From Streptomyces sp. CB01881 (GTDB lineage: Bacteria > Actinomycetota > Actinomycetes > Streptomycetales > Streptomycetaceae), in contig NZ_CP026498.1 in NCBI RefSeq assembly GCF_002953255.1, forward strand, positions 10,249,835-10,313,834: a stretch of 64,000 nt of DNA, given 5' to 3'. Position numbers and translations under genes: made by a program. The notes under the pieces were generated by a model, which made no database searches, was not told where the DNA came from, and worked only from the letters and a program-made list of their open reading frames with translations. Positions 8,320 through 16,365 of this stretch are shown piece by piece; within the stretch, counting starts at the first letter, position 1; every line of letters begins with the position of its first letter.

Positions 8320-8679
8320 GGTGAGAACTCTCCGACCAGTGTGTCGTCCGGCCCGCGGAGCCGGACGGCGGCCCCCGGGCGGGACCGGCACGTGACCGGG
8401 GGCGTCTGGACCTGCGTACCCCCGGGGGCGCGCGCCGGCCCGGCCGGGTCGGCACGACATTGTGATCTTAGGACGTGATCACAGGCCGACCGGTTGCACT
8501 CCCGGCCTCGGGGCCGCTGGTCGCTTCGCGGCGGTGTGCAGCGGCGGGCGCGGGTGTGTGTCCGTCCGGGCGCGCCGCGGCCCGGCCCGCATCCCGGCCG
8601 CGCCGTGCACGGCCGTGCAGGGTGGGGTGGGGCGGCGCAGGCTGGGGAGGGGTGGGGGCCGGCGCCCGGTGCCGCGGTG
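8320..8679. other. Upstream region of the lipoprotein gene
   Basis: About 360 bp between the lipoprotein start and the end of the next minus-strand gene. It holds the inverted repeat at 8461-8483 and otherwise GC-rich sequence without a credible coding frame. Confidence 0.5.
8461..8483. promoter_or_regulatory. Inverted repeat upstream of the lipoprotein gene, possible operator
   Basis: TGTGATC (8461-8467) and GATCACA (8477-8483) form a perfect 7-9-7 inverted repeat about 140 bp upstream of the lipoprotein start. Its AT content stands out from the surrounding sequence. The regulator is unknown. Confidence 0.4.
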
Positions 8680-8883
8680 CTACCTGGTGTTCTCGCCGTC
8701 GTCCTCGCCCGGGGCGACAGCCGCCGAGCCCCCGTAGAGGTCGTCATCGCCACCGTAGGCCGCCCCGGGGTCGGGTCTGCCGGCGGCTCTCACCGACCGG
8801 CCTGCGAACAGGTCGTCGGGCGCGCCTTCGCTCATCTCGGACAGGGGGCCTGCGGGCCTCTCCCGTTCCTTGTCACCGGTCAT
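8680..8883 (-). CDS. Small acidic hypothetical protein
   Basis: A 67-residue protein starting at ATG 8883, preceded by GGAG at a good distance. It is hydrophilic, acidic and glycine-rich with no hydrophobic core (PLSEMSEGAPDDLFAG, then AAYGGDDDLYGG), so it is probably disordered. I cannot assign a function. The ribosome site and codon use support a real gene. Confidence 0.55.
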   Translation of the reverse strand: MTGDKERERPAGPLSEMSEGAPDDLFAGRSVRAAGRPDPGAAYGGDDDLYGGSAAVAPGEDDGENTR

Positions 8884-8947
8884 CGGATGCTCCAACCCGC
8901 TGCTGATCCGGATGCGGACGATCCTACTCCGGGGACCTCGGCTGCCT

Positions 8948-8983
8948 CCAGGGCCGTCTCCAGGGCCGTCTCCAGGGCCGTTT
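8948..8983. repeat. 12-bp tandem repeat, three copies
   Basis: CCAGGGCCGTCT is repeated at 8948-8959 and 8960-8971, then once more with the last bases changed (8972-8983). It lies in the region upstream of the 67-residue gene. Confidence 0.75.
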
Positions 8984-9149
8984 CGAGGTCCCCTTCGGGG
9001 GCCGTTTCGGTGGCCGCCTCCACAGCCGGCCCGCCAGCCGGCCTTCGCCGGGCGCCCGGCGAAGGCCTCCGAGGGCGGGGCTCCGCGCGCCGGTGCGCGC
9101 CGGCCGGCCGCAGCGCCCCGCCCCCGTCGTGGATTCCCGGGCCGCAGCC

Positions 9150-9872
9150 TCAGTCGTCGGTCAGGGTGCGGCCGAGGAGGGGGAGCAGGCGGTCCCAGTG
9201 AAGCCGCAGTGCGGAGGGGTCGAAGGCGTCCGTGTCGGACATGGTGAAGCCGTGGACGGTGCCGGGGTAGATCTCGGAGGTGTAGCCGACGCCCGCGACA
9301 TCCAGGGCCCGGTTGAGCTCGCCGAGGGCCTCGGGCGTGAGGTCCGTCTCGGCGTGGCCGAAATGGGCCTCGGCGGTGAGGCGGTGCAGGCTGTCGGGCC
9401 CGTCGGCGCCCACGGGGCCGTGGAACGCGGCGACGGCCGCCACCCGGCCGGGGTTGGCCACGGCGGTGCGCATCGCCAGGAGGCCGCCGATGCAGTAGCC
9501 GGTCACCGCGACCGGTCCGGGGCCGACCTCGGGCTGGGCGGCGAGGAACCCGAGGTAGGCGTCGGCGTCACTCAGGACGCGTTCGGCGGTGTGTGCCTCG
9601 ATCAGGGGCATCAGCCGGGCGACGGCCGAGGAGCGGGCCTCCTCGCCGATGTGCGCGGGAAGGTCGATCAGCGGTGCCGGGCCGTGCCGGTAGAAGAAGT
9701 TGGGGGCGAGCACGTAGTACCCGTGTCCGGCCAGTTCGCGGGCCATCTCCCGCAGGGCGGGCCGGAGGCCGAAGGCGTCCGCGTACATCAGCACCCCCGG
9801 GTGCCGCCCGCCGTGGTCGGGGAAGGCGGCGAAGGCGTCGGCCTGGCCGTCCGTGGTGGGAATCTGCAACAT
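9150..9872 (-). CDS. Dienelactone hydrolase family protein
   Basis: About 240 residues, the normal length of the family. The conserved layout is present: HPGVLMYADAFGLRPALREMA, YYVLAPNFFYRHG, the nucleophile motif VTGYCIGGLLAMR (cysteine of G-x-C-x-G), and PGTVHGFTMSD with the catalytic histidine near the end. Dienelactone hydrolases open lactone rings in aromatic ring-cleavage pathways; many relatives have other esterase roles. ATG 9872 is the first ATG after the regulatory palindromes; an ATT at 9884 lies closer to the purine-rich ribosome site, so the exact start is uncertain. It is divergent from a MarR gene with two palindromes between. Confidence 0.87.
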   Translation of the reverse strand: MLQIPTTDGQADAFAAFPDHGGRHPGVLMYADAFGLRPALREMARELAGHGYYVLAPNFFYRHGPAPLIDLPAHIGEEARSSAVARLMPLIEAHTAERVLSDADAYLGFLAAQPEVGPGPVAVTGYCIGGLLAMRTAVANPGRVAAVAAFHGPVGADGPDSLHRLTAEAHFGHAETDLTPEALGELNRALDVAGVGYTSEIYPGTVHGFTMSDTDAFDPSALRLHWDRLLPLLGRTLTDD

Positions 9873-9910
9873 CTTGGTGGGAATAGCGGTTCTTCCTTCC
9901 TCGGAGACGG

Positions 9911-9941
9911 CCGAAAACGTTTGTCGCACTAACGTTTTCGG
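9911..9941. promoter_or_regulatory. Palindromic operator between dienelactone hydrolase and marR-type genes
   Basis: CCGAAAACGTT (9911-9921) and AACGTTTTCGG (9931-9941) form a perfect 11-bp inverted repeat with a 9-nt spacer. The AT-rich core is conspicuous in this GC-rich DNA. Its place in a divergent promoter region beside a MarR gene fits an operator. Confidence 0.6.
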
Positions 9942-9958
9942 CATGCGCGAACGTACAT

Positions 9959-9975
9959 CGTTAGTCTGACTAACG
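9959..9975. promoter_or_regulatory. Second palindrome next to the MarR gene, likely operator
   Basis: CGTTAGTC-T-GACTAACG is a perfect 17-bp palindrome ending 2 bp before the first possible ATG of the MarR gene. MarR proteins usually bind palindromes of about this size. The half-site CGTTAG also resembles the AACGTT half-sites of the neighbouring repeat. Confidence 0.65.
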
Positions 9976-9995
9976 CAATGACTAGGATGGGCGCC

Positions 9996-10478
9996 ATGAG
10001 CAGAGCCGAAGCCGTGGAGATGCCCGACGACGGCGCGCGCAGTACGCCCGACAGGCTGCGTCGACGGGTGAGCCGGCTGTTGTCGCAGCTGACCGTGCGG
10101 TCGGACCGGCTGATCAACGAAGGGCTGGCCCGGGTCGACGTCCGCAAGTGGCACTACGCCGTGCTGGCCTCACTGCAGGAGTACGGGCCGGGCAGCCAGG
10201 CGGAGCTGAGCCGGCGCACCGGCATCTACCGCAGCGACCTGGTCGGCGTGCTCAACGAACTGGCCGGGCGTGGCCTCGTCGAGCGGGTGCCGGATCCCGA
10301 CGACCGGCGACGCAACATCATCACGATCTCCGCCCGGGGCCGCCGTCGCCTGCCCGGCCTCGACAAGGTCCTGGACGACCTCCACGACGAACTGCTCGCG
10401 CCGCTGAGCCCGGCCGAACGCGACCAGCTCGTGCAGCTGCTCACCCGCTTGCTGGACCACCACACCCGGGCCTCCTGA
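9996..10478 (+). CDS. MarR family transcriptional regulator
   Basis: A 160-residue protein (166 if ATG 9978 is used; 9996 is preferred because AGGATGG precedes it). The winged helix-turn-helix is clear: KWHYAVLASLQEYGPGSQAELSRRTG, then the recognition helix YRSDLVGVLNELAGRGLVERV, and the wing DPDDRRRNIITISARGRRRL. MarR proteins repress divergent genes and are released by phenolic or other small ligands. The divergent hydrolase and the two palindromes in between make local autoregulated control likely. Confidence 0.9.
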   Translation: MSRAEAVEMPDDGARSTPDRLRRRVSRLLSQLTVRSDRLINEGLARVDVRKWHYAVLASLQEYGPGSQAELSRRTGIYRSDLVGVLNELAGRGLVERVPDPDDRRRNIITISARGRRRLPGLDKVLDDLHDELLAPLSPAERDQLVQLLTRLLDHHTRAS

Positions 10479-10629
10479 CGCCGTGCAGCGCCGGCCGGGG
10501 TTCAGGGTGCCCGGGGCCCGTCGCCGCCCGCGGGGGCGAGGCAGGGAGCAGCCCGGCGCGGGACTCGTCCAGGACGGAGACGGAAGGGGCAGGAACGGAG
10601 AACGGAACGGCGGCGGGGGCACGCGTGAC

Positions 10630-10660
10630 GGCGGGCCCGGCGTCCTGCGCCAGGCCCGCC
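10630..10660 (-). terminator. Hairpin between the MarR and 25-residue protein genes
   Basis: GGCGGGCC (10630-10637) and GGCCCGCC (10653-10660) form a perfect 8-bp stem, extended by one further C-G pair. It directly follows the minus-strand 25-codon gene and also lies downstream of the MarR gene. Confidence 0.55.
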
Positions 10661-10667
10661 GCCACGT

Positions 10668-10745
10668 TCAGCACTGAGGCCGCTTGCCGTGATTGGCCCG
10701 ATGGTTCCGGCGGCTCTTCTTCTTCCGGCGTCGCTTCGACGACAT
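10668..10745 (-). CDS. Very small lysine/arginine-rich protein (25 residues)
   Basis: A 26-codon frame beginning MSSKRRRKKKSRRN and ending NHGKRPQC. A strong GAGGAG ribosome site lies seven bases before the ATG, and a terminator-like hairpin follows the stop. About half the residues are Lys or Arg. From memory, short basic proteins of this pattern (KRRKKKxRR...ANHGKRP) recur in Streptomyces genomes; they resemble small ribosome-associated basic proteins, but the role is not known to me. It is too short for most gene finders. Confidence 0.65.
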   Translation of the reverse strand: MSSKRRRKKKSRRNHRANHGKRPQC

Positions 10746-10862
10746 GGGCTGCTCCTCTACGGGTTGCCCCCGGTCCAACGTCTCACATCGCTGCCGGGCC
10801 GTCTCGTCGGCGACGGGCGGGGGCGGGGGCGGGCGCCCGCAGTCCCCGCCCCCGCCCCTGGC

Positions 10863-11819
10863 TCATGCGCCCGTCGTCGCGGCGGACGTCCGCCCGCGCC
10901 ACCACGCGACCGTCGCCCCGAACTGCTCCCCGAGCGGGGTGGCGCGCACGGTGAAGGCGGACTCGTAGGCGGACGAGTCCATCACGAACGGCCGGTCGAA
11001 CTGGTAGCGGACCTCCCGCAGCTCGCGGAGCAGGGGAGAGAAGAGCGAGGCCAGGCCCAGGACGGCCGGCGACAGCCGCCGCACCGCGACCGGTCCCGTC
11101 TTCGCCTCCGCGGCCAGCCCGTCGACCATCTCCCGGCTCGACAGCGCGGGGACCGTGGGCACGTGCCAGGCCCGCCCCCAGGCCCGTTCCTCGCCTGCGA
11201 CCTCGACCAACGCCCGGGCCACGTCCGGCAGGTACGTCCAGCTGTGCGGCGTGTCCGGGTCGCCGAGGACCGTGACGGACTTGCCGTTCAGCAGGCGCGG
11301 CACGACCCGCGAGGCGAGGTGACCGCCGTCGGTCACGCCGGGGCCGAAGAAGTCCGAGGCGCGGACCTCGACCGCCCTGATGCGGCCCTCCTCGTGCAGC
11401 GTCCGCGCCTGCTCCCAGACCGCGGCCCGGACCCGCCCCTTCGGGCCGGCCGCCGCGAGCGGCAGGTCCTCGGTCATGGGCCCGTCCACCGGGCCGTAGC
11501 CGTAGAGGTTGCCCAGGCCGACCAGGACGGCCCCGCTCGCCTCCGCCGCCGCGCAGACCGCGGAGGCCAGCGCCGGCCACTCGGCCGTCCAGCGGTGGAG
11601 GGGCGGCGCACCGCAGCCGTAGATCGCGGCGGCGCCGTCCGCGGCCTCGATCAGCCGGCCGGCGTCCGCCGCGTCCAGTGCCACGTGCTCGATGCCGGGC
11701 TCCGCCGCCCGGCCCGACCTGGTGACAACACGTACCGAATGCCCCTGCTCGGCCAGCAGCCGAGCGGTGGCCGCCCCCGCGGGCCCGTATCCCACAACCA
11801 CATGAAGACTCACCGTCAC
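10863..11819 (-). CDS. NAD-dependent epimerase/dehydratase family protein
   Basis: A 318-residue extended short-chain dehydrogenase-type protein. The N-terminal Rossmann motif is VVVGYGPAGAATARLLAEQG. Mid-protein segments fit the family: VLVGLGNLYGYGPVDGPMTED (the YGP region) and RAVEVRASDFFGPGV, followed by SWTYLPDVARALVEV. The canonical YxxxK catalytic pair is not obvious, so it may act as an atypical reductase or a nucleotide-binding protein. The start is GTG 11819, with an in-frame GTG two codons later as an alternative. Confidence 0.82.
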   Translation of the reverse strand: MTVSLHVVVGYGPAGAATARLLAEQGHSVRVVTRSGRAAEPGIEHVALDAADAGRLIEAADGAAAIYGCGAPPLHRWTAEWPALASAVCAAAEASGAVLVGLGNLYGYGPVDGPMTEDLPLAAAGPKGRVRAAVWEQARTLHEEGRIRAVEVRASDFFGPGVTDGGHLASRVVPRLLNGKSVTVLGDPDTPHSWTYLPDVARALVEVAGEERAWGRAWHVPTVPALSSREMVDGLAAEAKTGPVAVRRLSPAVLGLASLFSPLLRELREVRYQFDRPFVMDSSAYESAFTVRATPLGEQFGATVAWWRGRTSAATTGA

Positions 11820-12007
11820 AGCCTAGTCGGGGCCCTGGAGGCCGGTGACAGGGGCATGGTGACGGGCTGTCGGCCCGGTGGTCGCCTCCTCCTCGGCGGC
11901 CCCGTGGCCACGGCGGCGCCCCCGGCTCCCGGAGCCCTACCCGCGGATGCCCGGCGCGGTCGGCCCCGCCGTCACAGCCGTCACAGCCGGCCCCGTCGGC
12001 CCCGCCG

Positions 12008-13147
12008 TCACACCCGCCCGCGGGGCCGGTCCAGGGCGCGGACCGCGGCGAGGACGTCCAGGCCGAGGCCCGGGTCGGCGTCCTCCGGGAGGCTGACGGA
12101 GAGGCGGGTGACCAGGCCGGCGTACCGGCGGTGGATCTCGCGGGCGACCTCGTCCACCGGGCCGGTGACCGCGAAGGCGTCCAGCACCTCGTCGTCGACC
12201 AGCGCGGCCATCTCCTGCCACCGGCCCCGTACCGACAGGTGGTGCAGCTGCTCCTGGAGGTCCTCCCAGCCGTGCTGGGCCAGTACGGGGCGGTAGGCGG
12301 GCGTCGAGGCGTAGAAGGCCAGCCGCTCGCGTACGGCGGCCAGGTTGGCGTTCAGCTCCTCCTCCGTCCGGCCGGTGGCGGTGAGCACGTTGCCGGTGAT
12401 CTCGAAGGGGCGGTCGGTCCAGGCGGCGCCCTGCGCCTCGGCGTCGGCACGGGCCTCGGTCAGGCCGGGCAGCACCTGCTCGGTGAGGTAGGCGACCGAG
12501 GTGAACGGGTGGCTGAGGAACCCGTCGGCCACCGCCCCGGCGGTGCGGGTCATGAGCGGGCCGACGCCGGCCAGCAGGATGCGGGGCGGGCCGGAGGGGA
12601 CCGGGTCGGGGGAGAAGACCGGGGTCATCACGGTGTGCGTGTAGAAGTCACCGCGGAAGCGCAGCCGTTCACCGGTCTGCCAGCTGTGCCAGATCGCCCG
12701 CACCGCGTGGACGTACTCGCGCATCCGGGCGGCCGGGCGGTCCCAGGGCATCCCGAAGCGCTTCTCGACGTGCGGCTTGACCTGCGAGCCGAGGCCGATG
12801 ACGGCGCGCCCTCCGGAGGCCGCGTGCAGGCCCCAGGCCTGGTAGGCCAGCGTCATCGGGGTGCGGGCGAAGGCGACCGCGATGCCGGTGGCCAGCTCGA
12901 TCGTGCTGGTCCGGTCGGCGGCACGGGCCAGCTGGACGAACGGGTCGTAGGCGGTCTCGGCGACCACCAGCCGGTCCATGCCCCGGAGTTCGGCCCGCTC
13001 GGCGGCGTCGAGGATGCCCGCGGGGTGCCCGGACGCCTGGGCGTCGATCCCGAGGGCGGCGCGCGGGCGGTCCGGCAGGTGCCCGGGCGGGTGCTCCGTC
13101 GGGCGGGTCGGCGCGTGGTCCGGTGACTGGTTCGGCGGGCGGTTCAC
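12008..13147 (-). CDS. LLM-class F420-dependent oxidoreductase
   Basis: A 379-residue luciferase-like monooxygenase-fold protein. The GTG start at 13147 is supported by AGGAG seven bases upstream. After a Pro/Arg-rich tail of ~30 residues come typical segments: TIELATGIAVAFARTPMTLA, ASGGRAVIGLGSQVKPHVEK, MREYVHAVRAIWHSWQTG and PPRILLAGVGPLMTRTAG. In actinomycetes this sub-group uses deazaflavin F420 to oxidise or reduce small organic substrates. The substrate is unknown. Confidence 0.87.
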   Translation of the reverse strand: MNRPPNQSPDHAPTRPTEHPPGHLPDRPRAALGIDAQASGHPAGILDAAERAELRGMDRLVVAETAYDPFVQLARAADRTSTIELATGIAVAFARTPMTLAYQAWGLHAASGGRAVIGLGSQVKPHVEKRFGMPWDRPAARMREYVHAVRAIWHSWQTGERLRFRGDFYTHTVMTPVFSPDPVPSGPPRILLAGVGPLMTRTAGAVADGFLSHPFTSVAYLTEQVLPGLTEARADAEAQGAAWTDRPFEITGNVLTATGRTEEELNANLAAVRERLAFYASTPAYRPVLAQHGWEDLQEQLHHLSVRGRWQEMAALVDDEVLDAFAVTGPVDEVAREIHRRYAGLVTRLSVSLPEDADPGLGLDVLAAVRALDRPRGRV

Positions 13148-13395
13148 AGCGGGTACTCCTGGCGGGGGCGGGCGGTGCCTGCGTAGCCTCCCACGTCCCG
13201 GCCGGTACGGGTACCGGGCGTGACGCGGGAGGCGCGGACGGGACGGCCGGCGTGTGCGCCGTCACCCGAAAGGGTTGAGTCGGCGGCCGGGACGCCCGGC
13301 GGGGGCGGAAGTGGTGTCCGAGCGGTGCGGATCCCGGTGGAGGATGGCGGCAGCGCAGGTGAAGCCGCGACCGAGGCGAGTGCGAGGGCGGGCCC
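13148..13395. other. Divergent promoter region between LLM oxidoreductase and SARP genes
   Basis: About 250 bp with no coding frame of its own. It should carry the promoters of both divergent genes; I see no clear -10/-35 pair or palindrome. Confidence 0.4.
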
Positions 13396-14397
13396 ATGGA
13401 GAAGCCGCAGGAACGCTGGGAACTCCGGCTGTTCGACGGGTTCGAGCTGCGGTCCGGGTCCGAGCGGCTGGTGCTGCCGCTGAACAGCCAACGCCTCATC
13501 GCGCTGCTGGCACTGCGCGTGTCCACCACCCGGGGGCAGGCCGGCGGGATCCTCTGGCCGGAGGCGCCCGAGCGGCAGGCGGGCGGGCGGCTGCGGACCA
13601 CCCTCTGGCGGGTCCGGAGCACCGGGCCGGCGATCGTGGAGCGCCGCGGCGGCCAGCTGTCGCTCGCCGCCGGGGTCGACGTCGACGTCCGCACCTGGCT
13701 GCGCAGTGCCCGGCGGGCGCTCGACGGGCAGGGGCCGGCCGGCCCCCTGGACGCCCGGACGGTGCCGCTGGTGGGCGACCTGCTGCCGGGGTGGTACGAG
13801 GACTGGGTGCTGGTGGAGCGCGAACGGCTGCGCCAGCTCCAGCTGCACGCCCTGGAGGAGGTGTCCGCGCAGTTGCTCGGGCAGGGGCGGCACGCCGCAG
13901 CGCTGGAGGCGGCGCTGAGCGTCCTGCACCTCGATCCGATCAGGGAGAGCGCGCACCGGGCGGTGATCGCCGTCCACCTGGCGGAGGGCAACCTCGGGGA
14001 GGCCCGGCGGCAGTCCGAGGCGTGCCGGGCGATCCTGCTGCGCGAGCTCGGGGTGGGGCCGTCGCCGCTGCTGCGGGCCCTGCTGGACGGCGCGGAGGAC
14101 GCGGGGGACCCGGGGCACCGGCAGGCGGGCGCGGCGCTGCAGGCGCCCGTGGTGTCCCAGGCGGGTGCGGCGCCGCAGGTGCCCGCGGTGCCCCCGCCGG
14201 GCGCGGCGGGGACCGGGATGCCGGGTGTCGTGCCCGCGGCGCGTTCGGCGGAGCAGCCTCGGGTGGACCGGCCTCGGGTGGACCGGCCTCGGGTGGACCG
14301 GCCGAGGGTCGGCCGGCAGCCGGAGCGGTCCGCGCGTGAGGCGGAGCGGGGAGCGGAGGCCGTCCCGGGGCCGGCCCCGTTCGCGGCCGACCGCTGA
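13396..14397 (+). CDS. SARP-type (BTAD-domain) transcriptional regulator, probable CIS-locus activator
   Basis: A 333-residue regulator. Residues ~8-100 form the OmpR-like winged helix of SARPs (LRLFDGFELRSGSERLVLPL, then RLIALLALR and RLRTTLWRVR). Residues ~100-245 are the BTAD helical repeats (LLPGWYEDWVLVERERLRQL, LDPIRESAHRAVIAVHLAEG, ACRAILLRELGVGPSPLLRA). The last ~85 residues are low-complexity, with a 15-bp tandem repeat encoding RVDRP three times. SARPs bind heptamer direct repeats spaced 11 bp and recruit RNA polymerase. Such repeats lie just downstream, before the first sheath gene, so it probably controls the CIS operon. Confidence 0.88.
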   Translation: MEKPQERWELRLFDGFELRSGSERLVLPLNSQRLIALLALRVSTTRGQAGGILWPEAPERQAGGRLRTTLWRVRSTGPAIVERRGGQLSLAAGVDVDVRTWLRSARRALDGQGPAGPLDARTVPLVGDLLPGWYEDWVLVERERLRQLQLHALEEVSAQLLGQGRHAAALEAALSVLHLDPIRESAHRAVIAVHLAEGNLGEARRQSEACRAILLRELGVGPSPLLRALLDGAEDAGDPGHRQAGAALQAPVVSQAGAAPQVPAVPPPGAAGTGMPGVVPAARSAEQPRVDRPRVDRPRVDRPRVGRQPERSAREAERGAEAVPGPAPFAADR

Positions 14398-14616
14398 GCG
14401 GGCGCCGGAGGCCCGCAGCCGGCAGCCTTCCGGCACTGTCCGGGCTCGTCCGGCATCTTCCTGCCTCGTCCGGCACCGTCCGGGCTCGTTCCGGGCTGTC
14501 GCCGGCTGATCGCTGGCGTCCCCGGGCCCCGATGTCCTCGGCTCTCCGGCATCCTCCGTCGGCCGGAATCGACTGATCGAGTGGTTTGAGCGGGGCGGCA
14601 CCCCTGTCGCGGTCGG

Positions 14617-14645
14617 CGGTGACAGCTCGGTGACACCCCGGTGAC
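14617..14645 (+). promoter_or_regulatory. Three CGGTGAC heptamers at 11-bp spacing, likely SARP binding site
   Basis: CGGTGAC occurs exactly at 14617-14623, 14628-14634 and 14639-14645, so each copy is one helical turn (11 bp) apart on the same face. This is the known geometry of SARP targets. The array ends 46 bp before the first sheath start and lies in the 294-bp gap after the SARP gene. A related CTGTGAC at 14653 is out of register. Confidence 0.65.
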
Positions 14646-14691
14646 GGGAAGTCTGTGACCGTACGACCGTCTGCTGCGAGAGGAGGCGGTC

Positions 14692-16332
14692 ATGGCTGCC
14701 GAGCTGAACCATCCCGGGGTGTACGTCGAGGAGATCCCGAGCGGAGTGCGCACCATCACCGGCGTCGCCACGTCGGTGACCGCGTTCGTCGGGCGGGCGT
14801 CGCGCGGGCCGGTGCACGAGCCCGTCGTCGTCTTCGGCTTCGAGGAGTTCGCCCGGCGGTTCGGCGGGCTCTGGCGCGACAGCACCCTCGGCTACGCCGT
14901 GCAGGACTTCTTCGCCAACGGCGGCGGTCAGGCGGTCGTCGTCCGGCTGGCCGACAGCACGACGACGCCCGTGCGGTTCGCGGTCGGCGGGCTGCCCCTG
15001 GTCGCGGTCGACCCCGGCACCTGGGGCGTCTTTCTCCGGGCGGTGGTCGACAAGGACGACACCGACCAGCAGGTCGCCGACGAGCTCAAGGTGCCCAAGG
15101 ACTCGCTGTTCAACCTGACCGTCCGGGAGTCGGCCCCGGGCGGGCGCACCGAGACCTTCCACAACCTCTCCACCGGGCAGAACGCCCGGAACGTCGCCAG
15201 CGTGCTGGCGGCGCAGTCCGCACTGGTCAGGGTCGACGGGAACCTGCCCGGCGGCACACCGTCCGCGGACCAGGACCGGCTGGGCAAGGCCGAGGCGGAC
15301 GTCGGCAAGGCGCGGGCCGGCTACCAGCAGGGGACGGTCACCAAGGACGCGCTGGACGCCGCGGAACAGGCCCTGCGCAAGGCCGTCGACGACGCGCTCG
15401 CCGCCGTGAGCGACGGCGCGGCGCTGACCGCGGCGGACTTCTTGCCGCAGCACGGCGAGGCCGACCACACCGGCCTGTACGCCCTCGACCACGCGGACCT
15501 CTTCAACCTGCTCTGCATCCCCCCGCACAAGCGGGAGAACGGCGACATCGAGCCGGGGCTGGTCTCGGCCGCGCTGGCCTACTGCAAGAAGCGTCGCGCG
15601 GTGCTCCTGGTCGACCCGCGGGACGACTGGAAGTACCCGATCCAGCAGCCCGAGACGTGGCTCGCCCCGATCGACGGCCCGCGCGAGAACGCTGCGGCCT
15701 ACTTCCCCCGGCTGCGCCGGGCCGATCCCGAACAGAGCGGCCGGATCCTCGACTTCGCGCCGTGTGGTGCGGTGGCGGGGGTGTTGGCGCGGACGGATGC
15801 GGTGCGTGGGGTGTGGAAGGCGGGGGCGGGGTTGGAGGCGGGTTTGGTGGGGGTGCCGGATTTGGCGGTGCGGTTGTCGGACGGGGAGAACGGGTTGCTG
15901 AATCCGTTGGGGGTGAATTGTCTGCGGTCTTTTCCGGTGGCGGGTCGGGTGGTGTGGGGGGCGCGGACGTTGGCGGGGGCGGATGTGCTGGCGTCGGAGT
16001 GGAAGTATCTGCCGGTTCGGCGGTTGGCGTTGTTCATTGAGGAGAGTTTGTTCCGGGGGACTCAGTGGGTGGTGTTCGAGCCGAATGGTGAGGCGTTGTG
16101 GGCGCAGGTTCGGTTGAACGTGGGGTCGTTCATGCAGGAGTTGTTCCGGCAGGGGGCGTTGCAGGGGAGTTCGCCGCGGGAGGCGTATTTCGTGAAGTGT
16201 GATGCGGAGACGACGACGCAGGCGGACCGGGATCTGGGGGTGGTGAACATCCGGGTGGGGTTCGCGCCGTTGAAGCCGGCGGAGTTCGTGGTGGTGCAGG
16301 TGCAGCAGTTGTCGGAGCAACTCCCGTCCTGA
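14692..16332 (+). CDS. Contractile injection system sheath protein, first copy
   Basis: A 546-residue phage-tail-sheath family protein. The start ATG has an AGAGGAGG site six bases upstream. The N-terminus shows the family hallmark HPGVYVEEIPSGVRTITGVA and TAFVGRASRGPV, followed by VQDFFANGGGQAVVVRL. Residues ~190-250 are a helical, charged insertion absent from minimal sheaths. The C-terminal ~190 residues (from CGAVAGVLARTD) form the conserved sheath core and end VVVQVQQLSEQLPS. Sheath subunits wrap the inner tube and contract to drive it. From base 15760 on, the DNA is identical to the second sheath gene and uses unusual codons. Confidence 0.95.
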   Translation: MAAELNHPGVYVEEIPSGVRTITGVATSVTAFVGRASRGPVHEPVVVFGFEEFARRFGGLWRDSTLGYAVQDFFANGGGQAVVVRLADSTTTPVRFAVGGLPLVAVDPGTWGVFLRAVVDKDDTDQQVADELKVPKDSLFNLTVRESAPGGRTETFHNLSTGQNARNVASVLAAQSALVRVDGNLPGGTPSADQDRLGKAEADVGKARAGYQQGTVTKDALDAAEQALRKAVDDALAAVSDGAALTAADFLPQHGEADHTGLYALDHADLFNLLCIPPHKRENGDIEPGLVSAALAYCKKRRAVLLVDPRDDWKYPIQQPETWLAPIDGPRENAAAYFPRLRRADPEQSGRILDFAPCGAVAGVLARTDAVRGVWKAGAGLEAGLVGVPDLAVRLSDGENGLLNPLGVNCLRSFPVAGRVVWGARTLAGADVLASEWKYLPVRRLALFIEESLFRGTQWVVFEPNGEALWAQVRLNVGSFMQELFRQGALQGSSPREAYFVKCDAETTTQADRDLGVVNIRVGFAPLKPAEFVVVQVQQLSEQLPS

Positions 16333-16342
16333 CCGGGCCGGG
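15760..16342 (+). repeat. 583-bp direct repeat, copy 1 (sheath C-terminus)
   Basis: Identical by eye to 17875-18457 (offset 2115 bp). The repeat covers the last ~190 codons of the first sheath gene, the stop and 10 bp beyond. Leucine is TTG in 17 of 23 cases and wobble positions are mostly G, unlike the C-rich wobble of flanking genes. Confidence 0.92.
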
Positions 16343-16365
16343 CGACCAGAGGAACAGGAGGGGCC

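Noticed and set aside
6910..8478. Plus-strand frame across the lipoprotein gene
   Set aside because: The minus strand has a lipobox, an esterase fold and a good ribosome site. The plus frame has no recognisable features.
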